Origin: Chitinophagaceae bacterium
GTDB lineage: Bacteria > Bacteroidota > Bacteroidia > Chitinophagales > Chitinophagaceae
Direction of reading: 5' to 3'
NCBI GenBank assembly: GCA_023957155.1
Contig: JAMLHK010000001.1
Span: forward strand, 496,001-560,000
DNA length: 64,000 nt
In this document: piece by piece, positions 1 through 8,003 of the stretch
How positions within the stretch are numbered: the first letter of the stretch is position 1
Layout of the letters: each line of letters opens with the position of its first letter
Notes under the pieces: generated by a model
The model's database searches: none
The model's input: the letters and a program-made list of their open reading frames with translations, nothing else
What the model was told of the DNA's origin: nothing
Translations under genes and position numbers: made by a program

Positions 1-268
1 GCGAAGCACTCTGATCTTTAAAATCACCCAGCTCAATAAGAAAATCTACCTTTTCCTGGTTCATCAAATCAACACACTCAGATAGTTTTTCAAAAGATTG
101 TTTATAGTACCTGCTTCCGGAAGGAGCCCTGTCTGCGTAATGCAGGTCCGTAACAATACCAAACCTTAAGGGCTTATCTCTTGAAAACCCGTATTCTCCT
201 GCATGTGTTAATTTAGCACCTGCAATAAAAGTCAATGAGGATAAAATAAATTTTTTCCTGTTCACCAT
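1..268 (-). CDS. Calcineurin-like metallophosphoesterase, N-terminal part
   Basis: The gene runs off the left edge, so only the first 89 residues are visible. It starts at the ATG complementary to 266-268 with a basic, hydrophobic leader (MVNRKKFILSSLTFIAGAKL) typical of an exported protein. The start of a calcineurin-like phosphoesterase domain follows: RFGIVTDLHYAD supplies the D-x-H metal ligands and ELGDFKDQ the second metal motif (GD...D). Family members hydrolyse phosphomonoesters or diesters with two metal ions; the substrate cannot be told from this part. It lies 26 bp downstream of the transketolase half-gene on the same strand and may be co-transcribed with it. Confidence 0.8.
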   Translation of the reverse strand, partial: MVNRKKFILSSLTFIAGAKLTHAGEYGFSRDKPLRFGIVTDLHYADRAPSGSRYYKQSFEKLSECVDLMNQEKVDFLIELGDFKDQSAS

Positions 269-294
269 CAGCGAAATCCGTTTTATAAGTTTAT

Positions 295-1128
295 TCAGTA
301 ATCTCCCAGGGTTTCTGGTAATTGCGCCAATGCTTTTTGTAACTGCTCATCATTGGGAGCAATGCCGTGCCACTCGTGTGTGCCTTCCATAAAATCCACC
401 CCTTTTCCCATTACCGTATGCATCATAATGGCCACGGGCTTTCCGTTACCGGTTAATGTTCTTGCTTTGTTCAGGGTAGCAATAAGGTCGTCCATATCGT
501 TACCATTTGTCTGAAGGGTTACCCAGCCAAAAACTTCAAATTTTTTGTTAATATCCCCCAGGTCCATCACTTTTTTAGTTGACCCGTCAATCTGCTGGCC
601 GTTCCAGTCAACGGTTGCAATAAGATTATCCACTTTATTATGAGCAGCAAACATAATAGCTTCCCAGTTCTGACCCTCATCTAATTCTCCGTCTCCATGC
701 AGGGAAAAAACCAACTTATCATCATGGTTCAGCTTTTTTGCCAATGCAGCCCCTATAGCCACACTCATTCCCTGCCCCAGTGATCCCGAAGCTACCCGTA
801 TACCCGGCAAATGTTCGTGTGTGGCAGGATGCCCCTGGAGCCTTGAATTTAATTTACGAAAACTAGCCAGCTCCTTAACCGGAAAATAACCCGAGCGGGC
901 AAGCGTGGCATAAAATACGGGAGAAATATGTCCGTTGGAAAGAAAAAACAGGTCTTCACCCTTACCATCCATATTAAACGAAGGGTCATGGTGCATTACA
1001 TCAAAATAAAGCGCGGTAAAAAAATCGGCGCACCCCAGGGATCCTCCCGGATGGCCACTCTGGCAGGCATGTACCATTCTTACGATATCTCTCCTGATCT
1101 GGGTAGCAATGTCTTTTAACTCTGGCAT
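295..1128 (-). CDS. Transketolase, N-terminal (TPP-binding) subunit
   Basis: At 277 aa this matches the N-terminal half of split transketolases, which use thiamine diphosphate to move two-carbon units in the non-oxidative pentose phosphate pathway. The TPP motif is clear: GDGELDEG at about residues 145-152, followed by WNG near 175-177. HPGGSLGCAD at about 26-35 and the SLGQGMSVAIG segment at 116-126 are also typical. The pyrimidine-binding and C-terminal domains are absent, as expected of a half-protein. Unusually, the next gene downstream is a metallophosphoesterase and not the C-terminal subunit, so the partner must be encoded elsewhere. A perfect Bacteroidota -7 box lies 26 bp upstream. 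Confidence 0.93.
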   Translation of the reverse strand: MPELKDIATQIRRDIVRMVHACQSGHPGGSLGCADFFTALYFDVMHHDPSFNMDGKGEDLFFLSNGHISPVFYATLARSGYFPVKELASFRKLNSRLQGHPATHEHLPGIRVASGSLGQGMSVAIGAALAKKLNHDDKLVFSLHGDGELDEGQNWEAIMFAAHNKVDNLIATVDWNGQQIDGSTKKVMDLGDINKKFEVFGWVTLQTNGNDMDDLIATLNKARTLTGNGKPVAIMMHTVMGKGVDFMEGTHEWHGIAPNDEQLQKALAQLPETLGDY

Positions 1129-1153
1129 AGTTTTTAATCTTTTAAAATAGGCT

Positions 1154-1161
1154 CAAAGCTA
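1154..1161 (-). promoter_or_regulatory. Candidate -7 box of the transketolase gene
   Basis: The minus strand reads TAGCTTTG, an exact match to the Bacteroidota -7 consensus TAnnTTTG, 26 bp before the ATG. No convincing -33 TTTG was found at the usual distance. This is a motif match only. Confidence 0.4.
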
Positions 1162-1360
1162 AATAAACTGTTGGATATAAGCAGCGCCTGTTGACGTATT
1201 TAAGAAATATAGTTTTATTTTTCAATACTAACCGCTTATACCAACCGTTTTATACAAGCCGAACGTATCAGTAGTAGCACTAATCGTTTACATAGTAGTT
1301 TGCATTGTATTTATGCAAATAGAATAATTATCATATTTTCGCACCTTTAAAGCGAACCGG

Positions 1361-2494
1361 ATGGGAATCGTTATGCTGGCAACCATATTAGCTTTTGTTA
1401 TTACATTTACCGCTATCCCTGTGATTATCAATGTCTCAGAGATAAAAAAGCTGTATGATCTGCCGAACGCCAGGAAAATACACGCCGGACCCATCCCCTC
1501 TCTCGGAGGACTGGGTATATTCGCCGGTTTTATTATTTCCTGCCTGATGACGATCTCCTTTAGTTCGGAACCCGGTTTTCAATACTTTTTTGCTGCGGCT
1601 CTTGTTATTTTTTTCCTGGGATTAAAGGATGATATCCTGGTACTGACCCCAATGAAAAAATTTATCGGGCAAATTATTGCTGCCTTTATTCTTATTTATA
1701 AGGGAGGGGTAGCTATTCAGTCCATGCACGGATTTCTTGGCGTAAACGAGTTACCCGAAATCGTAAGCTTAATCATCACCTACCTTACCGTAATCGTTAT
1801 CATTAATTCTTTTAATTTAATTGATGGCGTTGACGGGCTGGCCGCAGGGCTCGGTATCTTTACCACAGCTATTTTCGGTACCTATTTTTACGTGGCTGCT
1901 CAAATAGGATATGCAACACTTGCATTCGCCATGTGCGGCAGCCTGCTGGCATTTTTAATTTTTAACCGCTCTCCTGCCCGTATTTTCATGGGCGATACCG
2001 GTTCCTTATTAATCGGGCTGGTGAATGCGATCTTAGTGGTGAAATTTATCAACATCGCCGATGCTTCCAGCGCTATCCTGCCGATGCAGGCATCTCCCGC
2101 TATCGCAGTTTCCATCCTGATCATTCCGCTGTTTGACACGCTAAGAGTTTTTGCGATACGTATTTTTAACCGCCGTTCACCATTCAGTCCCGATCGAAAT
2201 CACATTCATCACATCTTGTTAGACCGGGGCATGAGCCATAAAGTGGTCTGCTTGTCCCTGATTGCGGTGAATATATTTTTTGTGGCCTTAGCCTACACGT
2301 TAAGCTTTCTCAACATTAATATGCTTATCCCGGTTATAGTAACACTGGCATTTGGAGGCTTTGCGATGGTTTACCTGCGTAAGCCCCGGCTTATGGTGGT
2401 TACCGGCGGGGATACGGAAGATGCCCTGCACCTTACCAAGCCCAGCCGCATCGTGTCCCTGACTACTTCCAAAAAAGCAGCCGAGCAGAACTGA
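1361..2494 (+). CDS. WecA/TagO-like undecaprenyl-phosphate sugar-1-phosphate transferase
   Basis: A 377-residue polytopic membrane protein of the MraY/WecA family. These enzymes transfer a sugar-1-phosphate from a UDP-sugar to undecaprenyl phosphate at the inner membrane, starting O-antigen, teichoic-acid-like or exopolysaccharide synthesis. Family motifs are visible in order: DD at residues 90-91, NLIDGVDGLAAG at about 152-163, FMGDTGS at 209-215 and HIHH at 281-284. These are the metal and nucleotide-binding loops. The HIHH motif and the non-murein context favour WecA/TagO over MraY. It stands alone between divergent transketolase and frr. The first ATG fits the usual start of the first membrane helix. 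Confidence 0.9.
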   Translation: MGIVMLATILAFVITFTAIPVIINVSEIKKLYDLPNARKIHAGPIPSLGGLGIFAGFIISCLMTISFSSEPGFQYFFAAALVIFFLGLKDDILVLTPMKKFIGQIIAAFILIYKGGVAIQSMHGFLGVNELPEIVSLIITYLTVIVIINSFNLIDGVDGLAAGLGIFTTAIFGTYFYVAAQIGYATLAFAMCGSLLAFLIFNRSPARIFMGDTGSLLIGLVNAILVVKFINIADASSAILPMQASPAIAVSILIIPLFDTLRVFAIRIFNRRSPFSPDRNHIHHILLDRGMSHKVVCLSLIAVNIFFVALAYTLSFLNINMLIPVIVTLAFGGFAMVYLRKPRLMVVTGGDTEDALHLTKPSRIVSLTTSKKAAEQN

Positions 2495-2525
2495 TCTGTC
2501 TATTCTTTTTATTCTTTCCATTCGT

Positions 2526-2533
2526 TAGCTTTG
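2526..2533 (+). promoter_or_regulatory. Candidate -7 box of frr
   Basis: TAGCTTTG matches the Bacteroidota -7 consensus TAnnTTTG exactly and sits 25 bp before the frr ATG, within the 64-bp gap after the preceding gene. A -33 element was not convincing. Confidence 0.45.
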
Positions 2534-2558
2534 CAGCGTACTTAATTTAATACAAAAT

Positions 2559-3122
2559 ATGTCTGAAGAAGTATCATTAGTATTGGAGATGGGTGAAGAT
2601 AGTATGAATAAAGCCATCAGTCACCTGGAAACAGAACTGATAAAAATCAGGGCAGGAAGGGCCAATCCCCAAATGCTCGATGGACTGGTAGTGGACTACT
2701 ACGGTTCCCCAACTCCCATCAACCAGATAGGAAATATTACAGTAGCCGATTCAAGAACCCTTACTATTCAGCCCTGGGAAAAAAATATGCTTCAGCCTAT
2801 TGAACGCTCTATCATAGCAGCTAACATAGGTATAACCCCACAAAACGACGGTACCATCATCCGCCTTTTTCTTCCACCCCTGACAGAAGAAAGAAGAAAA
2901 GATCTGGTTAAAAAAGTCCATGGAGAAGGAGAACAATCCAAGGTAGCCGTCCGCAGCATACGCCGGGAAGCAATTGAAGATATTAAAAAACTTCAGAAAA
3001 ACGGGTTAAGTGAAGATGCAGGTAAAGATGCAGAAAAAGAGATCCAGCAACTGACGGATAAATTTATTGCAAAAATTGATGCCTGCCTCGCAGCTAAAGA
3101 AAAGGAAATCATGTCCATCTAA
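2559..3122 (+). CDS. frr: Ribosome recycling factor
   Basis: A 187-residue protein of the usual ribosome recycling factor length. With EF-G it splits post-termination 70S ribosomes. Diagnostic stretches are ETELIKIRAGRANPQMLDGL (residues 25-44), the VADSRTLTIQPW beta segment, and the C-terminal helices with EERRKDLVKKVHGEGE and RSIRREA. The start has a good promoter box 25 bp upstream and an A/T-rich leader. pyrH, a frequent neighbour of frr, is not present here. Confidence 0.97.
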   Translation: MSEEVSLVLEMGEDSMNKAISHLETELIKIRAGRANPQMLDGLVVDYYGSPTPINQIGNITVADSRTLTIQPWEKNMLQPIERSIIAANIGITPQNDGTIIRLFLPPLTEERRKDLVKKVHGEGEQSKVAVRSIRREAIEDIKKLQKNGLSEDAGKDAEKEIQQLTDKFIAKIDACLAAKEKEIMSI

Positions 3123-3382
3123 ACAAAACAGGCATATTCCGGGATAATAAAAACAAACTTCAACTACATCAATATATCCTTATCTCCTGCCCGGAAAATA
3201 AAAATATACTCTTCTGCCAACCCGCCCGCATCTGGCAACGTCTTGTTCACACAACAGGATACTTATTCATATTTTGTTACATAATGTGCAAACTAAAGTC
3301 CGGATTCATATACTAATCTATTAAAATATAATTAGCTTTAACAACAGGAATACAATTCTTCATTAAAAAAAATCAACACACT

Positions 3383-3754
3383 ATGGGTTTTATTAAAGAC
3401 TTTAAAGAATTTGCTTTAAAAGGGAACGTGGTAGATCTGGCTGTTGCCGTAATCATCGGCGGAGCATTCGGATCTATTATTTCATCCTTCGTAGATGATG
3501 TAATCACTCCCTTATTGCTTACCCCTGCATTAAAGGCTGCTCATGCGGAAAACCTCGAACAGCTAACCTGGGGAGCTGTAAAATACGGGAACTTTTTATC
3601 CGCAGTAATTAAGTTCATAATCATCGCATTCGTACTCTTTTTGGTGGTAAGACTCATGAAAAAAATGCAAAAACCTGCGGAAACCCCACCGCCTGCGGGT
3701 CCTTCTACTACCGATCAGTTATTAACGGAAATACGTGATGCACTAAAAAAATAG
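3383..3754 (+). CDS. mscL: Large-conductance mechanosensitive channel
   Basis: At 123 residues this is slightly short for MscL, the stretch-activated pentameric pore of the inner membrane that vents solutes on hypo-osmotic shock. The N-terminal amphipathic helix (GFIKDFKEFALKGNVVDLAV) runs into TM1 with the signature VAVIIGGAFGSIISSFVDDV. TM2 is about residues 72-92 (AVIKFIIIAFVLFLVV), and a charged C-terminal helix ends the protein. The periplasmic loop is compact. A strong terminator follows 32 bp after the stop, so it is probably monocistronic. Confidence 0.96.
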   Translation: MGFIKDFKEFALKGNVVDLAVAVIIGGAFGSIISSFVDDVITPLLLTPALKAAHAENLEQLTWGAVKYGNFLSAVIKFIIIAFVLFLVVRLMKKMQKPAETPPPAGPSTTDQLLTEIRDALKK

Positions 3755-3786
3755 CACATCACAGCTTCTGTTTTTCTTTATTACAG

Positions 3787-3830
3787 ATCATACCTGGCAG
3801 GTATACAAAAATCCAGGTATGATTTTTTTT
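3787..3830 (+). terminator. Rho-independent terminator after mscL
   Basis: A perfect 11-bp inverted repeat (ATCATACCTGG at 3787-3797 with CCAGGTATGAT at 3813-3823) is followed by a run of eight T. Confidence 0.9.
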
Positions 3831-3851
3831 ATCTGAACAATACGATTTCAA

Positions 3852-3859
3852 TACTTTTG
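3852..3859 (+). promoter_or_regulatory. Candidate -7 box of the DUF3078 gene
   Basis: TACTTTTG matches TAnnTTTG exactly, 18 bp before the ATG at 3878 and just after the mscL terminator. It implies a very short leader. Confidence 0.45.
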
Positions 3860-3877
3860 CTGCAAACTTTCAAAACC

Positions 3878-4834
3878 ATGAAAAAAATCTTACTTGGTAT
3901 TGGTATTCTTTCTTTTTTTTTCTTAAACAATCTCCACGCCCAGGACGCCACGGTTTCTAAAATGCGCGATGATGCGGCGGGGAAAGCCATTGCTAAAGAT
4001 CCTAATGATACGATCCCCCTCACCTGGAAGAAAGGAGGACTGTTCAGCATCAATATCAACCAGGGAGCATTAAGTAACTGGGCTGCGGGTGGTGATAAGT
4101 CGTCCTTATCCGTAGCTTCCCTCGTTAACTTATATGCTTTCTATAAAAAAGACAGGTTAATCTGGGATAATTCTTTAGACATTGCCTACGGCTTTGTGAA
4201 TACTACCAGCCTGGGTAGCAGAAAAGCAGACGACCGCTTTGACTACCTTTCCAAATTTGGCTACAGGCTCGGAAAAGGACAGTGGTATACCAGCGCCTTA
4301 TTGAATTTCAGAACACAGCTGACCAAAGGCTATACGTATCCCGGTGATGACCCTAAAGTACTGACCTCCGGCTTTCTTGCACCTGCCTACCTGTTGATAT
4401 CCCCGGGTATAACCTACCAGCCGAGCAATAACTTTTCGGTATCTCTTTCTCCCGTAACCGGCAGATGGACAATAGTAAACGATAAGGCACTATCCGCAAT
4501 CGGAGCTTTTGGTGTTGACCCCGGGAAAACGATAAAAACAGAGTTTGGTGCATTTGGCTCTATAAATTACAAAGCCAATATCAGTGAAAACGCTTCTTAT
4601 ATAGGACGGCTTGACCTGTTTTCTAATTACCTGAATAATCCGGCAAATATTGACGTGTATATGACCAATATGCTGTTGGTTAAGGTTACCAGGCTGATTA
4701 CCCTAAGCCTTTCCTTAGATATGATATACGATGATGATGTAAAAACGATTGATAACAACAGCAATCCTGCCGGGCCCAAGCTCCAGATAAAAGAGCTGAT
4801 GGGCATCGGTTTATCCTACCGTTTTAAAAACTGA
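3878..4834 (+). CDS. DUF3078 outer-membrane-like protein
   Basis: A 318-residue protein resembling the Bacteroidota DUF3078 family, whose role is unknown. The chosen ATG at 3878 opens a clean Sec signal peptide (MKKILLGIGILSFFF, cleavage after about residue 22, LHAQ). The body is rich in alternating aromatic and polar strands and family-typical stretches: WKKGGLFSININQGALSNWA, the WDNSLDIAYGFVNT strand and a C-terminal GIGLSYRF strand ending in an aromatic/polar tail. This fits an outer-membrane beta-barrel. An upstream in-frame start would disrupt the signal peptide. It is followed by a terminator and appears monocistronic. Confidence 0.8.
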   Translation: MKKILLGIGILSFFFLNNLHAQDATVSKMRDDAAGKAIAKDPNDTIPLTWKKGGLFSININQGALSNWAAGGDKSSLSVASLVNLYAFYKKDRLIWDNSLDIAYGFVNTTSLGSRKADDRFDYLSKFGYRLGKGQWYTSALLNFRTQLTKGYTYPGDDPKVLTSGFLAPAYLLISPGITYQPSNNFSVSLSPVTGRWTIVNDKALSAIGAFGVDPGKTIKTEFGAFGSINYKANISENASYIGRLDLFSNYLNNPANIDVYMTNMLLVKVTRLITLSLSLDMIYDDDVKTIDNNSNPAGPKLQIKELMGIGLSYRFKN

Positions 4835-4892
4835 CCACTGTTGCTTACATTTGCCTGATGGAGCTGACAAAAAAGGTTCGGTCTAAGATATG

Positions 4893-4934
4893 ACTCAAAC
4901 CCACAAAGTCCTGACCTTGTGGGTTTGAGTTTCT
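4893..4934 (+). terminator. Rho-independent terminator between the DUF3078 gene and scpA
   Basis: ACTCAAACCCACAA (4893-4906) pairs perfectly with TTGTGGGTTTGAGT (4917-4930) and is followed by TTCTTT. A -7-like box at 4846-4853 lies upstream of it. Confidence 0.85.
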
Positions 4935-4973
4935 TTGTGCCCCTGCCAGCCCCGTATTTTTAAATATTGTATA

Positions 4974-5756
4974 GTGAATACAGAATCATACCAGATCAAG
5001 CTCCCTCAATTTGAAGGACCTTTTGACCTTCTCCTGTTCTTCATCGAAAGAGATGAGCTGGATATTTACGACATACAGATATCAAAGATCATTGAAGATT
5101 TTGTAGGCTATATGCACAGCATGGAAGACCTGAGCATTGAACTCAGCAGCGAGTTTATATTGTTTGTGTCTACTCTCATGCGCATAAAAGCGAAAATGCT
5201 GCTCCCCCGTAAAGAAATTGATGAGCAGGGTAATGAAATTGATCCCCGCCAGGAATTAATAGATAAGCTGCTTGAATATAAGCGCTTTAAAGAAGCATCT
5301 GTAAAAATGGCGGAAATGGAAGCCGTCCGTATGCTGATGGTTAAGCGGGGGAATATGCAGAAAGAACTGACGCAGGTAGGCGAAGAGGCCGGTGAAGGAA
5401 CGGAAATACAAACCATTACCATGTTTAAGCTCATGAAGGCTTTTGAACGGGTAATGCAGCGTATGTATGACCGTAATAATAAGCCGCAGCACGTAGTATA
5501 CAATTACGACTATACCATGGAAGAAAGCAGGGAATATATGCTGGACATGGTACACCAGGAGAAGACAGTGAGCTTTAACAAAATATTTGAGGTTTGTACT
5601 AACCGGATACACGCCATATTCCTCTTCCTTTCTTTACTGGAGCTGATACAGCAAAAATATATGAACATTATAACAGGAGAAGGCAGAAATAATTTTATTG
5701 TGGAATGGAATGAAAACAGGGAAGAGCTGCTATCCGTTGAAGAAGCAGGAGAATGA
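4974..5756 (+). CDS. scpA: Segregation and condensation protein A
   Basis: ScpA is the kleisin subunit that bridges SMC heads in bacterial condensin, needed for chromosome compaction and segregation. I take the GTG at 4974 as start, giving 260 aa beginning VNTESYQIKLPQFEGPFDLL. A TTG at 4935 would add thirteen residues and overlap the terminator region. The N-terminal SMC-neck-binding part (FEGPFDLLLFFIERDELDIY), the LSSEFILFVSTLMRIKAKML stretch and the C-terminal winged-helix part (IFLFLSLLELI) are all present. It stands apart from scpB and smc in this window. Confidence 0.93.
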   Translation: MNTESYQIKLPQFEGPFDLLLFFIERDELDIYDIQISKIIEDFVGYMHSMEDLSIELSSEFILFVSTLMRIKAKMLLPRKEIDEQGNEIDPRQELIDKLLEYKRFKEASVKMAEMEAVRMLMVKRGNMQKELTQVGEEAGEGTEIQTITMFKLMKAFERVMQRMYDRNNKPQHVVYNYDYTMEESREYMLDMVHQEKTVSFNKIFEVCTNRIHAIFLFLSLLELIQQKYMNIITGEGRNNFIVEWNENREELLSVEEAGE

Positions 5757-6025
5757 GAGGTGCAAGATAGCAGGGTTCAGGGTTCAAGTCTCACGATTCA
5801 GGTGTAGGGTAGAAGGTATAAGGCAGTGCAGATTGCAAGTATGTTTCCTATGATTGGCAACCTCAAAACGTAAAACCTGAAACCAGGAACTTCACCCGTC
5901 ACTAACCGACAAAGATTTGATACTTACCTGATCGCCGGCTGCCGAAAGCTCAAAGCCGGCAACAGATCGCTCCCCGCTAATCCTTATCTTTACAAAACAG
6001 TATATCTAAACAGCTACGATATTGC
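5757..6025 (+). repeat. Low-complexity intergenic word repeats (copy 1)
   Basis: The 269-bp gap carries short related words such as GGGTTCAGGGTTCAAG, GGTGTAGGGTAGAAGGTATAAGG and AAACCTGAAACC between about 5757 and 5905. The same vocabulary recurs near 15830-15915 and 26820-26985. No ORF is supportable. The last 100 bp should hold the leader of the DsbD-like gene. Confidence 0.6.
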
Positions 6026-7966
6026 ATGAAACAAAATGCTGTCTTCTTTTTCCTCTTTCTTTTCCCCCTTTTCTGTGCTGCCCAGGAAAGTCCTTTACAA
6101 TGGGAAGTAAGCAGCCAAAAGCATAACGACAGTTCCTACACGATTACGATAAATGCCACACTGTTCCCGAAATGGCATATATATGCAGATTCCGTTGCCG
6201 ATATTGAGCTGGAAGGTTTGCATATTTCCTGGGATAATGATAACATACAAAAAAACGGGAAACTCACAGCTACTCCCAAAGTAACGGATATACAGGATCC
6301 TGTTTTTGAAAATCGAACGCTACCCGTATATACCGGCAGGTTCTCACTTAGTCAGAAAATACACGTTGCCGGCACAGCGCCGGCTTCACTTAAAATAGCG
6401 TTACAGGGGTTTGCATCCAACAATGAAGAGTTTATTCCTGTTGATGAATCAAAAACCCTGCACTTTGAAGGAGGTACAGTGTCTGCCGCCGCCGGTCAGA
6501 TCAGGATACCGGGCGTTGATCTAAAAAACCCGGTGTCGCCATGCGGGGATGAAACGCAATCCGGACAGGGATTGCTCACTATTTTTTTCCTGGGTTTTGT
6601 AGGCGGACTTATTGCGCTGCTTACGCCCTGCGTGTTCCCCATGATACCCGTTACCGTTTCTTTTTTCACCAATAAAGCATCCAATAAAAAACAGGCTATA
6701 CGTAACGGGGTAACCTACGGCTTTTTCATTTTTCTTATCTATGTTTTAGCCAGCATTCCCTTTCATATTATTGGTAATGTGCAGCCCGAGATATTTAATA
6801 ATATTTCTACCAATGCATGGCTCAACGTATTTTTCTTTGCCATATTTATCGTCTTTGCCATTTCCTTTTTCGGCTATTTTGAAATCACCCTGCCTGCGGG
6901 TATCGCCGGTAAAGCAGACGCTAAGAGTAATATCGGCAGCATCAGCGGTATCTTCTTTATGGCACTCACTTTAGTGATCGTGTCCTTTTCATGTACCGGC
7001 GTAATTTTAGGAACCCTGCTGGTAGGTACCGCCTCCGAAGGCGCCTGGTCGCTTACCAGCGGCATGGCAGGATTCGGAACAGCGCTGGCATTACCCTTTG
7101 CGCTCTTTGCCATGTTCCCCAACTGGTTAAAATCCCTGCCGAAAAGCGGTGGATGGCTGGATACCGTAAAAAAAATACTGGCATTTGCCGAACTGGCTCT
7201 TGCTTTCAAATTTTTATCCAATGCCGATCTCGTAGAACATTGGGGCTTGCTGAAAAGAGAAATATTCATCGGCATCTGGCTGCTGATCAGCATAGGAATG
7301 GGTTGTTACCTGATGGGATGGCTGAAGCTGCCTCATGATCATAAAGGACAAAAGATACCGGCAATACGAAAAGTCCTGGGGGTATTATCTTTTGCTTTTG
7401 CAGTATACCTGATACCGGGACTCACGTCCTCTCCTTATGCCAACCTTAAATTTTTAAGCGGCTTCCCTCCTCCTTTAAGTTATAGCATTTACGGCACAGC
7501 TAATGTAGAAGGCAAAGGGGTTGAGCCGCATATTACCAATGATTTTGAAAAAGCAAAGCAGCTTTCCGCCCTTCAAAACAAACCTATCCTTATTGATTTT
7601 ACCGGATGGGCTTGCGTAAACTGCCGGAAAATGGAGGAACAGGTGTGGACAGAGCCGGAAATCTCATCATTGCTTAATGAAAAATTTATCCTGGTATCCT
7701 TATACGTAGATGACCGGAAAAAGCTTCCGCCGGCAGAACGTTTTACATATACGTTTGCTGACGGTAAAGAAAAAGACATCGAAACCATCGGTGACCAATG
7801 GGCGACTTTCCAAACTGAAAATTTCAGAAAATCAACGCAGCCCCTGTATGTAATACTCACCCCTGAAGGGAAGTTATTAACGCACCCTGTGGGCTATACC
7901 CCTGATGCTAAAAAGTTCCGGGAATGGCTGGATTGCGGACTGGAAGCCTATGCATCAAATGAATAA
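6026..7966 (+). CDS. dsbD: DsbD-type thiol:disulfide interchange protein
   Basis: A 646-residue inner-membrane protein that passes reducing equivalents from cytoplasmic thioredoxin to periplasmic or extracytoplasmic thiols. Order of parts: signal peptide (to about residue 19), an N-terminal DsbD-alpha-like beta domain (about 25-150), an eight-helix transmembrane domain with the redox cysteines Cys202 (LLTPCVFPMIPVT) and Cys323 (SFSCTGV), and a C-terminal thioredoxin-like domain with Cys530-x-x-Cys533 (GWACVNCRK). All four core cysteines are therefore intact. The N-terminal domain lacks an obvious Cys pair, as in many Bacteroidota homologues. It precedes a cysteine protease by 37 bp, possibly one operon. 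Confidence 0.93.
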   Translation: MKQNAVFFFLFLFPLFCAAQESPLQWEVSSQKHNDSSYTITINATLFPKWHIYADSVADIELEGLHISWDNDNIQKNGKLTATPKVTDIQDPVFENRTLPVYTGRFSLSQKIHVAGTAPASLKIALQGFASNNEEFIPVDESKTLHFEGGTVSAAAGQIRIPGVDLKNPVSPCGDETQSGQGLLTIFFLGFVGGLIALLTPCVFPMIPVTVSFFTNKASNKKQAIRNGVTYGFFIFLIYVLASIPFHIIGNVQPEIFNNISTNAWLNVFFFAIFIVFAISFFGYFEITLPAGIAGKADAKSNIGSISGIFFMALTLVIVSFSCTGVILGTLLVGTASEGAWSLTSGMAGFGTALALPFALFAMFPNWLKSLPKSGGWLDTVKKILAFAELALAFKFLSNADLVEHWGLLKREIFIGIWLLISIGMGCYLMGWLKLPHDHKGQKIPAIRKVLGVLSFAFAVYLIPGLTSSPYANLKFLSGFPPPLSYSIYGTANVEGKGVEPHITNDFEKAKQLSALQNKPILIDFTGWACVNCRKMEEQVWTEPEISSLLNEKFILVSLYVDDRKKLPPAERFTYTFADGKEKDIETIGDQWATFQTENFRKSTQPLYVILTPEGKLLTHPVGYTPDAKKFREWLDCGLEAYASNE

Positions 7967-8003
7967 AATCACTTACATTTAGGATAACTAAAACAATCAG
8001 GAT

